DNA of 64,000 nucleotides. Source: an uncultured Nesterenkonia sp. (lineage in GTDB: Bacteria; Actinomycetota; Actinomycetes; Actinomycetales; Micrococcaceae). The position numbers and the translations under genes were made by a program. The notes under the pieces are model-generated. The model worked only from the letters and a program-made list of their open reading frames with translations. It did not search any database and was not told the origin of the DNA. Location of the stretch: assembly GCA_946222885.1 (NCBI GenBank), contig CAMIAK010000007.1:1-64000 (forward strand), written 5' to 3'. Shown here piece after piece: positions 34,406-42,785 of the stretch (positions are counted from its first letter, which is position 1; each line of letters begins with the position of its first letter).

Positions 34406-35636
34406 AGCTCTCCACAGCAGTCTCAGCCGATTCGATTCTCCTGGTCACTGTATCGGCCCAGCCGGCTTCGCAGTTGCGGAAGGCGTCCAGGGCGGAGGCC
34501 AGATGCGCGTAGCTCTCCCACAGGGCCAGAGCGGAACGGTCCACCCCGGCGACCTCCATGTACCCGGAGAGGAAGGCCTCGGCCAGCTCCGGGAGCCCGG
34601 CGGCACGGCAGGAGGCGGTCCAGGAGCCGACGTCGCGCATGGCAGGGCCCAGCCCGGCGCGGTCCAGGTCGATGATGCGGATCTTATGGCTGCCCGGGGC
34701 GGCCAGCAGCACCTGGTCCGGGGAGAGGTCCCCGTGCAGCTCCACCGGCTGGCCGGGCTGCTGCGCCAGCGCCGCGGAGGTCAGCCGCTCCGCCAAGGCC
34801 TCCGCACGCTCCGCGAGCCAGGGCGCGATCTGCGCGACGGCGTCCACGCAGCCGTCGACGTCGGCCTCCAGCACCGGCAGCGCGGGCTTCTTCTCCGCGG
34901 CGGGGAGGGTGCAGGTGTGCAGCTCGGCGATGCGCCGCCCGGCAGTGCGTGCGGCCGGGACGAACGGGTCCTTCAGCAGGTCGGTGTGCCCCCACAGGGG
35001 AGCGGTGGTGGCGGTGCCGCGGGTGCCCAGCGGCTTCATCCGGGTCACGGGCAGCCCGGCGTCCCGCCAGCGCTCTGCGGTGGAGACGATGTGCTCGAGG
35101 CTGCCGGCGGAGACCCGCACCACATGCTGTGCCGGCTCCCCGGTCTCCGAGAGATGATCGACGACGGCGACCACGCGGCGCCGCGGGTTGTAGCGCAGGA
35201 TCTGCCAGCGGGCCTCGTCGCCGAGGGCCTCATGGGCGGCGGCGAGCTCTCTGCCCAGCCAGCGGTCGGCCCAGACGCTTCCGGAGACCAGATAGGGGCT
35301 CTCGTCCCGGTGGACGGTGAGCCGCCGGCCCAGCTTCTCCGCGCGGCTGAGCAGCTTGCGGTATTTGTCGGCGTCGTCGGTGAGCACCGTCCATCCGTGC
35401 TGGACGACATCCTGCCCGGTCCAGCCGTGCTTGTCTCCGGCAAGTCCGGCCGGCCCGGGCGGGCCGGGCTCCCGGCTGAGGTGGCTCACGATCACCGAGT
35501 GCCCGGGCTTGAGCCGCAGGTGGGTGGCCTCGGCCTCGGTCCCCAGCAGCTCGGAGAGCCCCTCGTCGGTCAGCAGCGCCTCGGCGCCGGGCAGCCCGGC
35601 AAGTTCTGCCACATGGGCATCCGCACGTTCAGTCAC
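34386..35636 (-). CDS. Aminoglycoside-phosphotransferase-like kinase, copy A
   Basis: A 416-residue member of the same kinase superfamily as the next gene but only distantly alike. The catalytic loop is HGDLSPDQVLL and the metal-binding stretch is IIDLDRAGLGPAMRDVGSW. The N-terminal region (RLKPGHSVIVSHLS, WTVLTDDADKYRKLLSRAEK) is long. The GTG at 35636 overlaps the ABC exporter stop by 4 bases, so the true start is well supported, although the frame is open to 35789. It probably phosphorylates a sugar or glycolipid intermediate of the operon's pathway. Confidence 0.75.
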   Translation of the reverse strand: MTERADAHVAELAGLPGAEALLTDEGLSELLGTEAEATHLRLKPGHSVIVSHLSREPGPPGPAGLAGDKHGWTGQDVVQHGWTVLTDDADKYRKLLSRAEKLGRRLTVHRDESPYLVSGSVWADRWLGRELAAAHEALGDEARWQILRYNPRRRVVAVVDHLSETGEPAQHVVRVSAGSLEHIVSTAERWRDAGLPVTRMKPLGTRGTATTAPLWGHTDLLKDPFVPAARTAGRRIAELHTCTLPAAEKKPALPVLEADVDGCVDAVAQIAPWLAERAEALAERLTSAALAQQPGQPVELHGDLSPDQVLLAAPGSHKIRIIDLDRAGLGPAMRDVGSWTASCRAAGLPELAEAFLSGYMEVAGVDRSALALWESYAHLASALDAFRNCEAGWADTVTRRIESAETAVESCALPTP

Positions 35637-37492
35637 ACACGATCCTCTACGTCCAGGCGCTGGTCCTGCAGGGGCTGTTCCTGCATGGACTCGCGCTGAG
35701 TCGCGGCCCAGCGGGCCAGCATGCTGTCCTCGTCGGCGAGCAGCTCCTGCGGGGAGCCGTCCTCGACGATCCGTCCTTCGTCCAACCACAGGATGCGGTC
35801 CAAACCTTGGATGGTGCTGAGATCATGCGTGATGGCAACTGTGGTCCGTCCGCGGGTCAGCTCCCGCAGGGAGGACTCCACCAGCGCCCGGGAGGCCGGA
35901 TCCAGCCCGGAGGTGGCCTCGTCCAGGATCACCACCGGGGCGTCGCGGACCAGGGCGCGGGCGATCGCGATCCGCTGCCGCTGCCCGCCGGAGAGCGTGT
36001 CCCCGCGGTTGCCGAGCACCGAGTCGTAGCCCTCCGGCAGAGCCATGATGAAGTCATGGGCGCCGGCGCGCTTCGCGGCGTCCTCGACCTCCTCATCGGT
36101 GGCGTCCAGCCGGCCGTAGCGGATGTTCTCCCGCACCGAGGTCGCGAACAGCACTGATTCCTGCAGCAGGATGGAGATGTTGGAGCGCAGGTCCTCGCGG
36201 GTGACCCGCCGGGTGTCGTGGCCGTCCACCAGCACGGCGCCGGAGTCGACGTCGGCCAGGCGCAGCAGATAGCCCGCCAGGGTGGACTTGCCCGCCCCGG
36301 AGGGGCCCAGCAGGCCCACCCGCTGCCCGGCCGGGATGTGCAGGCTCAGATCCCTGAACAGCTCGCGTCCGTGGCCGTCCTTGGTGGTGACCCGGTAGAA
36401 GGCGACGTCCCCGTGCACCCGGCCCATGGGGAGGGCCGGGTCCGGATCGGTGATCTCCACCGGCTCGTCCAGCAGGTCGGCGATGCGCTCGCCGGAGGCG
36501 GCCGCGCGGGCGATGCGCCCGGTGTACTTGGCCATGTCGCGCAGCGGCTTCATCGCGATCTTCAGGTACATCAGGAACAGGACCATGTCCCCGGGGGTCA
36601 TGACCCCGCCGAGCACCTGCCAGCCGCCGAAGCCCAGCACCACCGCGGTGGAGATGCCCACCAGCAGGTCGGTGGAGCGCTCCAGGCGCGCGGCGAGCTT
36701 GCGGGCCTTGATGCCCGCCTTCAGCGCCTTCTGGTTGCCGGCGGCGAAGCCCTGGGCCACCGTGTCCTCCAGCCCGTAGGCCTGGACCACTCGGATGGCG
36801 GCCAGCGCCTCAGCGGCGTCGCCCACCAGCTGGCCCTCGCCCTTGCGGGTGGCCCGGGAGGCGGTGGTGATCTTCGGGGAGGCGAAGCGGCTGATCAGGA
36901 AGTACATCCCGGCGGTGGCCAGGACCACCATGGACAGCACCGGGTTGAGCACGATCACCACGATGAACAGCGCGATGAGCGTCAGCAGGTTGCCCACCAG
37001 CGGCAGGCCCGCGGTGACGGCGACCTCCTGCAGCCGGCCCATGTCTCCCACCAGACGCTGGGAGGTGTCGCCCACGCTGGCCTTGGAGTGGTAGCGCAGC
37101 GAGAGGCTCTGGATGTGGTCGAAGACCCGTGAGCGCAGCCGGGTGGCCACCTTCACGCCGGTCTTCGCGAAGGCGATCGTGGAGAAGTAGTTGCAGACCG
37201 CGCGCCCGCCCACGATCAGGGCGAGCATGACCGCCCAGAACGCCAGCACGGTGCCGACGTCCTCCGGGACGGCCTCCACCTCGGCGATCTCGGCGCCCAG
37301 GGCCTCAGTGACGTTGTCCACGGCGAACTTCACCGGCCAGGGCTCCAGGATGCGGAAGAGCACATCACCGATCAGGGCGAGCATGCCCAGAGTGATCAGG
37401 AGCTTGTGCTCCTTCAGATGCGGGCCGATCATCCGCAGCGTGCGCATCAGCGCCTGCCGGTGCTGGGCCCGCGGCGTGAGTTCCTTGCTCAT
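35633..37492 (-). CDS. ABC exporter (fused permease-ATPase, MsbA-like)
   Basis: A 619-residue half-transporter. The N-terminal six-span membrane domain (about 30-320) is followed by the ATPase domain with Walker A GPSGAGKST (about 395-403), signature LSGGQRQR (about 501-508) and Walker B VVILDEATSGLD. It would act as a homodimer exporting a lipid or glycolipid. It lies between the glycosyltransferases and the kinases of this operon and overlaps the upstream gene by 4 bases (37489-37492), consistent with flipping or exporting the product they build. Confidence 0.9.
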   Translation of the reverse strand: MSKELTPRAQHRQALMRTLRMIGPHLKEHKLLITLGMLALIGDVLFRILEPWPVKFAVDNVTEALGAEIAEVEAVPEDVGTVLAFWAVMLALIVGGRAVCNYFSTIAFAKTGVKVATRLRSRVFDHIQSLSLRYHSKASVGDTSQRLVGDMGRLQEVAVTAGLPLVGNLLTLIALFIVVIVLNPVLSMVVLATAGMYFLISRFASPKITTASRATRKGEGQLVGDAAEALAAIRVVQAYGLEDTVAQGFAAGNQKALKAGIKARKLAARLERSTDLLVGISTAVVLGFGGWQVLGGVMTPGDMVLFLMYLKIAMKPLRDMAKYTGRIARAAASGERIADLLDEPVEITDPDPALPMGRVHGDVAFYRVTTKDGHGRELFRDLSLHIPAGQRVGLLGPSGAGKSTLAGYLLRLADVDSGAVLVDGHDTRRVTREDLRSNISILLQESVLFATSVRENIRYGRLDATDEEVEDAAKRAGAHDFIMALPEGYDSVLGNRGDTLSGGQRQRIAIARALVRDAPVVILDEATSGLDPASRALVESSLRELTRGRTTVAITHDLSTIQGLDRILWLDEGRIVEDGSPQELLADEDSMLARWAATQRESMQEQPLQDQRLDVEDRV

Positions 37493-38898
37493 CCCTGCGT
37501 CACTCCTGTGGGGAGGTCGTCGGTCAGTTCGGCCAGCATGGCGGGGGACAGGACGGGCAGCGGCGTGGTCAGCCCTGCATGGGTGCTGCTGGACAGGCCC
37601 ACGGCCCGCAGCAGGTCGCCGCAGCGCCGGGTCCAGGTGTGGCGCTCGACGACGGCGGCCCGGCCGGCGAAGGCCAGCCGGGTGCGCAGCTGCGGCCGGG
37701 CGGCCAGCTGGTCCAGGGCGTTGGCCAGGGCGTCCTCGTCCCCGGGCGGCACCAGGAAGCCCCGCTGGTATGCCGAGACCTTCTGGGCCGGCTGTTCCAG
37801 CTGGTTCCCCGCCTGCCCGGAGAGCAGCTCCGGCAGCTCGCCGACGGCGGAGGCGACGACGGCGACCCCGGCGGCCAGGTATTCGTAGACCTTCAGCGGG
37901 GAGAAGTAGTGCCCTCCCGGCTCCGCAGCGGGATAGGGGGCGGCCGCCACGTCGAAGCGGGTGAGGATCTCCGGGACGTCCTGGGGCGCGACCGCCCCGT
38001 GGAAGACCATCTGGCCGGCGACGCCGAGCTCCTCGGCCATCCGTTCCAGGCGCTGCTGCTCCGGGCCGGCCCCGGCGAACTCCAGCCGCCAGGAGGAGCG
38101 TGCGGGGTGAAGGGAGGCGGCGAAGGCGCGCAGCAGCACATCGGTGCCGTGCCAGGGCTTGAGCGTGCCGAGGAAGCCCACGGTGAAGGGGCGGTCCTGG
38201 CGCTCCCGGTGGTGATCCTGGGCGGGGCCGTCGTGGTCCTCTCCCTGCCGGCGCGGGCGGATGCGGTCGGTGTTGACCCCGTTGGGGATCACCATCACCT
38301 TCGGGTCGCCGATCTGGCCGGCGAGGACCTCCCGGACCCAGGCGGCCACCGGCTCGGAGACGCAGGAGACCACGTCGGCCGTGCCGAGGGCGCGCAGCGT
38401 GGCGTGCCGTGCGCCGTCGTCGTCGTGGAGCTCGCGGTGGTTCCGCTGCTCCTGCAGCAGGGGGGCGTTGACCTCCATGACCAGGGGGACGTCGCGGATG
38501 AAGCCGTGGTCGAGATCGCTGTCGCGCTCGGTGTAGAGGGACTTCAGCGTGGCTCCGGCCTCGGAGAACAGCGAGTAGCGCTCATAGATGAGCTCATAGT
38601 CCTCGGCGGCGGCCAGCTGGGCCATCCGCAGGGAGGTCTGGGCGATGGCCTGCTCGCGGGCGGCCACGCCCCCCTCAGCGGGCTCCACCGGCACGGTGAT
38701 CACGCGGAGGTCGGCGAGGTCCTCCGGGACGGCCTCGGTCTCCGGCTTCCCTGCCTTGTTCCCGCGCTTGGTGCAGTAGACGGTGACCTCGTGCCCGTGG
38801 GTGCGGAAGGCCCGGACCATCTCCTGGACGTGGACGGAGGCACCCTTGGTGCCGAAGACGCCGATGCCGGGGTCGGCCAGCAGATAGGCGATTCTCAT
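37489..38898 (-). CDS. GT4 family glycosyltransferase
   Basis: A 469-residue GT-B enzyme. The N-terminal domain has IAYLLADPGIGVFGTKGAS, and the C-terminal donor-binding domain has VGFLGTLKPWHGTD and YEYLAAGVAVVASAVGELPE with the E-x7-E type pair of GT4. An insertion rich in His/Asp/Arg (EDHDGPAQDHHRERQDR) lies near residue 225, absent from typical members. It overlaps both neighbours by 4 bases (ATGA). Confidence 0.88.
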   Translation of the reverse strand: MRIAYLLADPGIGVFGTKGASVHVQEMVRAFRTHGHEVTVYCTKRGNKAGKPETEAVPEDLADLRVITVPVEPAEGGVAAREQAIAQTSLRMAQLAAAEDYELIYERYSLFSEAGATLKSLYTERDSDLDHGFIRDVPLVMEVNAPLLQEQRNHRELHDDDGARHATLRALGTADVVSCVSEPVAAWVREVLAGQIGDPKVMVIPNGVNTDRIRPRRQGEDHDGPAQDHHRERQDRPFTVGFLGTLKPWHGTDVLLRAFAASLHPARSSWRLEFAGAGPEQQRLERMAEELGVAGQMVFHGAVAPQDVPEILTRFDVAAAPYPAAEPGGHYFSPLKVYEYLAAGVAVVASAVGELPELLSGQAGNQLEQPAQKVSAYQRGFLVPPGDEDALANALDQLAARPQLRTRLAFAGRAAVVERHTWTRRCGDLLRAVGLSSSTHAGLTTPLPVLSPAMLAELTDDLPTGVTQG

Positions 38899-40292
38899 AG
38901 CAGTGCTCCTTCAAGATCTTCTTCCCTCAGAGGCGTTCGCCTTCCACCCTCAGATCTGCCTGCGGCAGGATCTGTGGGGCCCTGTGAAGGCTCTCTCAGC
39001 GCGACGAGGCCCTGCATATGGGCGGCCTGGCGGCGGGAGTCGAAGAGCTCCTCCACCAGGGCGCGGGCGTTGTCGGTGAGCCGCCGGTGCTCAGTGAGGG
39101 CGGCGGCGTCGGCGCGGATGGCCTCCGAGACGGCGTTGGTCAGGGCCACGGCGTCATCGGAGGGCACCAGCCAGCCGGTCTCGCCGGTGCGGATGACCTC
39201 CCCGACGGCGGTCACATCGGCGGCCACGCAGCGGATGCCGCGGGCCATGGCCTCGAGCAGAACAGTGGGCAGGCCGTCGGCATTCCCATCCCGGCCCACC
39301 ACGAAGGGCGCCACGAAGACGTCGTGGGTGCCCAGCAGGTCACGGATCTCGGCCTGGGTCCGGGGGCCCAGCAGACGGACCTGGTCCTGAAGCTCCAGCC
39401 TGCGGATCTGCCGCTGCAGCTCCTCGGCCAGCGGGCCGTCCCCGGCGAGGTCGGCCTTCACGGTCACCCCGGCGTCGCGCAGCCGGGCGACGGCGTCGAT
39501 GACCAGGTGGAAGCCCTTCTTCTCCACCAGGCGCCCGACGGCGAGCAGCCGGGGGACGCCCTGTGCGGCGCCGGGGGAGGAGGGCTGCGGAGCGGAAGAC
39601 CGGGGCGCGTAGGGGAAGCGTTCCATCTCCAAGCCGTTGCGGACCAGCTTCAGCGTGGAGGTCGCCTGCGGGAAGCGGCGGCGCAGGTCGGCCAGGTTAT
39701 AGCCGGAGATGGTGATCGAGTGGTGGGCCTCGGCGAACTTCTGCTCCAGATCCAGCTGGTCGACGTCCTCGTGGAAGATGTCCTTGGCATGGGCGGTGAA
39801 GGAGTACGGCAGCCCGGCGATCCGACCCGCCATCCGCGCCACGGTGGTGGCCACGGAGGCGAAGTGCGCATGCAGGTGGGTGACCCCGTGCTCGCGGGCC
39901 AGCCGGGCCAGCGAGACGGCCTGGACGGCGTCGTCGGGGCTGTGCCGCAGCAGCCCCGGCAGAGCCTCACGCAGGCCCTCCAGGGTGGCCGGGTCCTGGG
40001 CGGTGAGGGCCAGGTGCTGCCAGAATCGGTTGGCGGTGTTGGGCCGGGAGACGTGCACCACGGGGGCCTTCACCCGCGCCAGCTCCGGGTGGAAGCGGGT
40101 GTCGGTGGAGGGGCGCAGGGAGAAGATGACGATCCTCTCGCCCTGGGCCTCGCGGGCCAGGATCTCGGAGACGATGAAGGTCTCGGAGAAGCGCGGGTAC
40201 ATCTTCAGGACATAGCCGACCACGGGCCCGTCCTGGGCGGGGCCGCCTCCGGGGGTGGACTGGCCGGGGTTCTGGTGTGCTTCAGCGGACAT
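38895..40292 (-). CDS. GT4 family glycosyltransferase
   Basis: A 465-residue GT-B enzyme with an N-terminal low-complexity lead (about 25 residues), the acceptor domain starting VVGYVLKMYPRFSETFIVSE, and the donor domain with LLAVGRLVEKKGFHLVIDAV and VLLEAMARGIRCVAADVTAV. FSETFI is typical of the colanic-acid/WcaL-type GT4 group. It probably adds a second sugar to the operon's acceptor. It overlaps its neighbours at both ends (the upstream gene by 11 bases). Confidence 0.88.
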   Translation of the reverse strand: MSAEAHQNPGQSTPGGGPAQDGPVVGYVLKMYPRFSETFIVSEILAREAQGERIVIFSLRPSTDTRFHPELARVKAPVVHVSRPNTANRFWQHLALTAQDPATLEGLREALPGLLRHSPDDAVQAVSLARLAREHGVTHLHAHFASVATTVARMAGRIAGLPYSFTAHAKDIFHEDVDQLDLEQKFAEAHHSITISGYNLADLRRRFPQATSTLKLVRNGLEMERFPYAPRSSAPQPSSPGAAQGVPRLLAVGRLVEKKGFHLVIDAVARLRDAGVTVKADLAGDGPLAEELQRQIRRLELQDQVRLLGPRTQAEIRDLLGTHDVFVAPFVVGRDGNADGLPTVLLEAMARGIRCVAADVTAVGEVIRTGETGWLVPSDDAVALTNAVSEAIRADAAALTEHRRLTDNARALVEELFDSRRQAAHMQGLVALREPSQGPTDPAAGRSEGGRRTPLREEDLEGALL

Positions 40293-41574
40293 GGGCGGGC
40301 TCCTCGGAGTGTGCGGGTGTGCGGCGGGCGGGGCCGGCGGCGGCCGGGACGCGGCCGATCAGCTCGGCGGCGAAGCCTCCGACGCGGGTCAGACCGTCCA
40401 GGTCCACGCCGTCGCGCAGGGTGCGTTCGTGGACGGCGGAGGCGAACCAGGAGGACAGCGCGGCCGGGGTGAGCCGCTCGGCGGGCAGCGTGCTGACCGC
40501 CCCTGCGGCGGCGAGGGCCTCGGCGCGGCGGGGCTGCTCAGCGCGGCGGGTGCTGCGCGGGACCACCAGGGCCGGCGTCGTGGTGGCCATGACCTCGGCC
40601 ATCGAGTTGTAGCCGGCCATGCAGACCACGGCGGCGGCCTCGCGGATGAGCTTGGGGACGTTGGGGGCGTAGCGGCGCACCTGGACCGCTTGCCCGTGCA
40701 GGGCGGAGGATGCAGTCTGCCCGTGCAGGGCGGAGGATGCAGTGCCGTGGTCGGCGGCGGAGTCCTCCACCGCCTGCACGATCCGCGCATGGTCCTCCGC
40801 GGGCATCTGGGGGCCGGTCAGGATGACGTGGCGGTGCCCGGCCGGGATCTGCGCCTGCGCGGCGGCCAGGCCGATCGCCCCGCCGTCCGAGCCGCCGCCC
40901 ACCATGGTCAGCACATAGGGCTGCTGGGCGCGGACGGCCTGGGAGCCGTTCGGGTCGTCGGGGCGGCCGTGGGCCAGATAGCCGGTGGAGCGGCTGCGGG
41001 TGGCCAGCTCGGCCGGAAGCTCCCCGGTGGCGAAGGGGTCGTAGACGGCGTCGTCGCCGTAGACCCACATGGCGTCATAGTGCTCGGCCACTGCGGCGCC
41101 TCCGCCGGCGCGCTCCCATTCGCGCCGGGCGGCCTGCGGCGTGTCGAGCACATCGCGCATCCCCAGCACCGTGGTGGTCTTCCCACGCTCCCTGAGCATC
41201 CGGAGGGCAGGCTTGAGCTCACCGCCCACGCCGAAGGGATGGCGGTCCACGATGAACAGGTCCGGCTCCACCACCTCCAGGGCGGCGGAGACCGTGGAGC
41301 TGCGCAGCGCGGTCAGCCGCTCCACCGACATGGTCAGCTTCCGGGAGGCGTAGCCCTCCTCGGTGCGGGTGAAGCCGGGGAGCACCAGCCAGTCCCAGCC
41401 CGGGGGCAGCGAATCGTTCGTGGCATCAGGGTGCCCGGCGATCAGCAGCCCGCGCACCTGTTCGCCGGTGATCCGCGGCAGATCCGCGGCCAGGGCGAAG
41501 GCGATCGCGCGGTTGCGGCGGGCGTGGCCCAGGCCGACCGAGTCGTGGGAGTACATGGCGACTGTGATGCTCAT
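40282..41574 (-). CDS. MurG-like (GT28-type) glycosyltransferase
   Basis: A 430-residue GT-B protein beginning ITVAMYSHDSVGLGHARRNRA, the start typical of glycosyltransferases related to the MurG/COG4671 group. The C-terminal domain has VVCMAGYNSMAEVMATTTPALVVPR in pieces (AGYNSMAEV, PALVVPR), the UDP-sugar binding region of MurG-like enzymes. A two-copy 27-base in-frame tandem repeat (40691-40744) adds a TASSALHGQ-like insertion before the C-terminal domain. It is the first gene of the six-gene minus-strand operon and probably commits the pathway. Confidence 0.8.
   Translation of the reverse strand: MSITVAMYSHDSVGLGHARRNRAIAFALAADLPRITGEQVRGLLIAGHPDATNDSLPPGWDWLVLPGFTRTEEGYASRKLTMSVERLTALRSSTVSAALEVVEPDLFIVDRHPFGVGGELKPALRMLRERGKTTTVLGMRDVLDTPQAARREWERAGGGAAVAEHYDAMWVYGDDAVYDPFATGELPAELATRSRSTGYLAHGRPDDPNGSQAVRAQQPYVLTMVGGGSDGGAIGLAAAQAQIPAGHRHVILTGPQMPAEDHARIVQAVEDSAADHGTASSALHGQTASSALHGQAVQVRRYAPNVPKLIREAAAVVCMAGYNSMAEVMATTTPALVVPRSTRRAEQPRRAEALAAAGAVSTLPAERLTPAALSSWFASAVHERTLRDGVDLDGLTRVGGFAAELIGRVPAAAGPARRTPAHSEEPAHVR
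40691..40744 (+). repeat. Two-copy 27-bp in-frame tandem repeat
   Basis: Units 40691-40717 and 40718-40744 differ at only the last base. The repeat lies in the MurG-like gene and duplicates nine residues. Confidence 0.88.
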
Positions 41575-41645
41575 GGGTTCCAGAGTGCGCGGCGTTCATG
41601 AGAGAGGGATGAGAATTCCGGCCCCGGCGGGCGCTCCGCGCTGGT

Positions 41646-41651
41646 TAGAGT
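41646..41651 (+). promoter_or_regulatory. -10 box TAGAGT of the galE-like gene
   Basis: TAGAGT is followed by a leader of about 30 bases, a caggagg ribosome binding site and the ATG at 41688, so this gene is not leaderless. Confidence 0.5.
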
Positions 41652-41687
41652 GTGTGGCGTCAGAGAAGCTCAGGCTCAGGAGGACGG

Positions 41688-42683
41688 ATGAAGGTCTTGG
41701 TGACCGGCGGCGCCGGCTACATCGGCAGCGTGGTGGCCCAGCAGCTGCTCGCCCAGGGGCATGAGGTGGTGGTCCTGGACGACCTCTCCGCGGGACATCC
41801 CGACGCCGTCCTTCCCGGTGCCGCGTGGCATCACGGGGACCTCTCCGAGGCCCGGGAGATCCTGGACCCCAGCTTCGGAGCGGTCATCCACCTGGCGGCG
41901 AAGTCGCTGGTGGGAGAGTCGGTGCAGCATCCGGAGCGGTACTGGCACGGCAACATCGTCGCCACCCTGGGACTGTTGGACACCATGCGCGCGGCGGGGG
42001 TGGGCCGGCTGGTGTTCTCCTCCACTGCGGCCGTCTACGGCAATCCGCTGCCGGACCTGCAGGGCGGGCTCATCACCGAGGAGCATCCGACCTCCCCGAT
42101 CAACCCCTACGGGGCCTCCAAGCTGGCGATCGACCATATGCTCACCGCCGAGGCGCACGCCCACGGGCTGGCCGCGGTGAGCCTGCGCTACTTCAACGTG
42201 GGCGGGGCCTCAGGCGGGCTGCGCGAGCGGCACGACCCGGAGACCCATCTGATCCCCAACCTGCTCAAGGCGGTTCAGGGTGAGGGCTCAGGCCCTGAGG
42301 GGCCCGGTTCTCAGGGGCCCGGTTCTCACGGGTCCGGCGCCAAGCTCTTCGGCACCGACTACCCGACGCCGGACGGCACCGCGGTGCGTGACTACATCCA
42401 CATCCTGGACCTGGCCCGGGCCCATCTGCTGGCCATGGACTGGGTGGAGCCGGGCACCCACGAGATCTTCAACCTGGGCACCGGGGTGGGCTCCAGCGTG
42501 CGCGAGGTGATCGACGCCGTCGGGCGTGTCACCGGGCGCCGGGTGCCCGTGACCGAGGAGCCTCGGCGTCCCGGGGACCCGGCCACGCTGGTCGCCTCAG
42601 GGGAGAAGGCCCGCCGTGTGCTGGGCTGGCAGCCGCAGCACACGCTGGAGGACATCATCGCCGACGCCTGGGACGCCCTCTGA
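41688..42683 (+). CDS. galE: UDP-glucose 4-epimerase
   Basis: A 331-residue NAD-dependent epimerase that interconverts UDP-glucose and UDP-galactose. The NAD-binding GGAGYIGS is at residues 7-14, the active-site triad shows as FSSTAAVYG and NPYGASKLAID (YxxxK), and RYFNVGGA is typical of GalE. A Gly/Pro/Ser-rich insertion encoded at 42280-42340 (GSGPEGPGSQGPGSHGSG) contains a perfect 15-base tandem repeat and is absent from standard GalE. The product could feed UDP-galactose to the nearby glycosyltransferases. The ATG at 41688 follows caggagg. Confidence 0.9.
   Translation: MKVLVTGGAGYIGSVVAQQLLAQGHEVVVLDDLSAGHPDAVLPGAAWHHGDLSEAREILDPSFGAVIHLAAKSLVGESVQHPERYWHGNIVATLGLLDTMRAAGVGRLVFSSTAAVYGNPLPDLQGGLITEEHPTSPINPYGASKLAIDHMLTAEAHAHGLAAVSLRYFNVGGASGGLRERHDPETHLIPNLLKAVQGEGSGPEGPGSQGPGSHGSGAKLFGTDYPTPDGTAVRDYIHILDLARAHLLAMDWVEPGTHEIFNLGTGVGSSVREVIDAVGRVTGRRVPVTEEPRRPGDPATLVASGEKARRVLGWQPQHTLEDIIADAWDAL
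42299..42328 (+). repeat. Two-copy 15-bp in-frame tandem repeat in galE
   Basis: Units 42299-42313 and 42314-42328 (ggggcccggttctca) are identical and encode a repeated GPGSQ-like segment in a surface loop. Confidence 0.9.
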
Positions 42684-42699
42684 CGCCTGCCATCAACAC

Positions 42700-42768
42700 T
42701 TGTGTGGGCGTTTTCTGGCGTTATCCGAGCCGTTCCGACGCTCAGAACACCAGAAAACGCCCACACAA
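42700..42768. repeat. About 70-bp inverted repeat element, copy A
   Basis: Arms ttgtgtgggcgttttctggc plus gtt (42700-42722) and the near-perfect complement at 42746-42768 (one mismatch) enclose a 23-base loop. It lies between the convergent galE and acyl-CoA synthetase genes. Copies with the same arms are at 49023-49093 and 50090-50160. No T-tract follows, but as an RNA it would fold from either strand. Confidence 0.85.
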
Positions 42769-42785
42769 CGAGGGACCCGGGAGGG

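Noticed and set aside
42700..42768. Simple intrinsic terminator between convergent genes
   Set aside because: The same arms recur in non-terminator settings (49023, 50090) and there is no T-tract; a repeat element is the better description, though it may still end transcripts.
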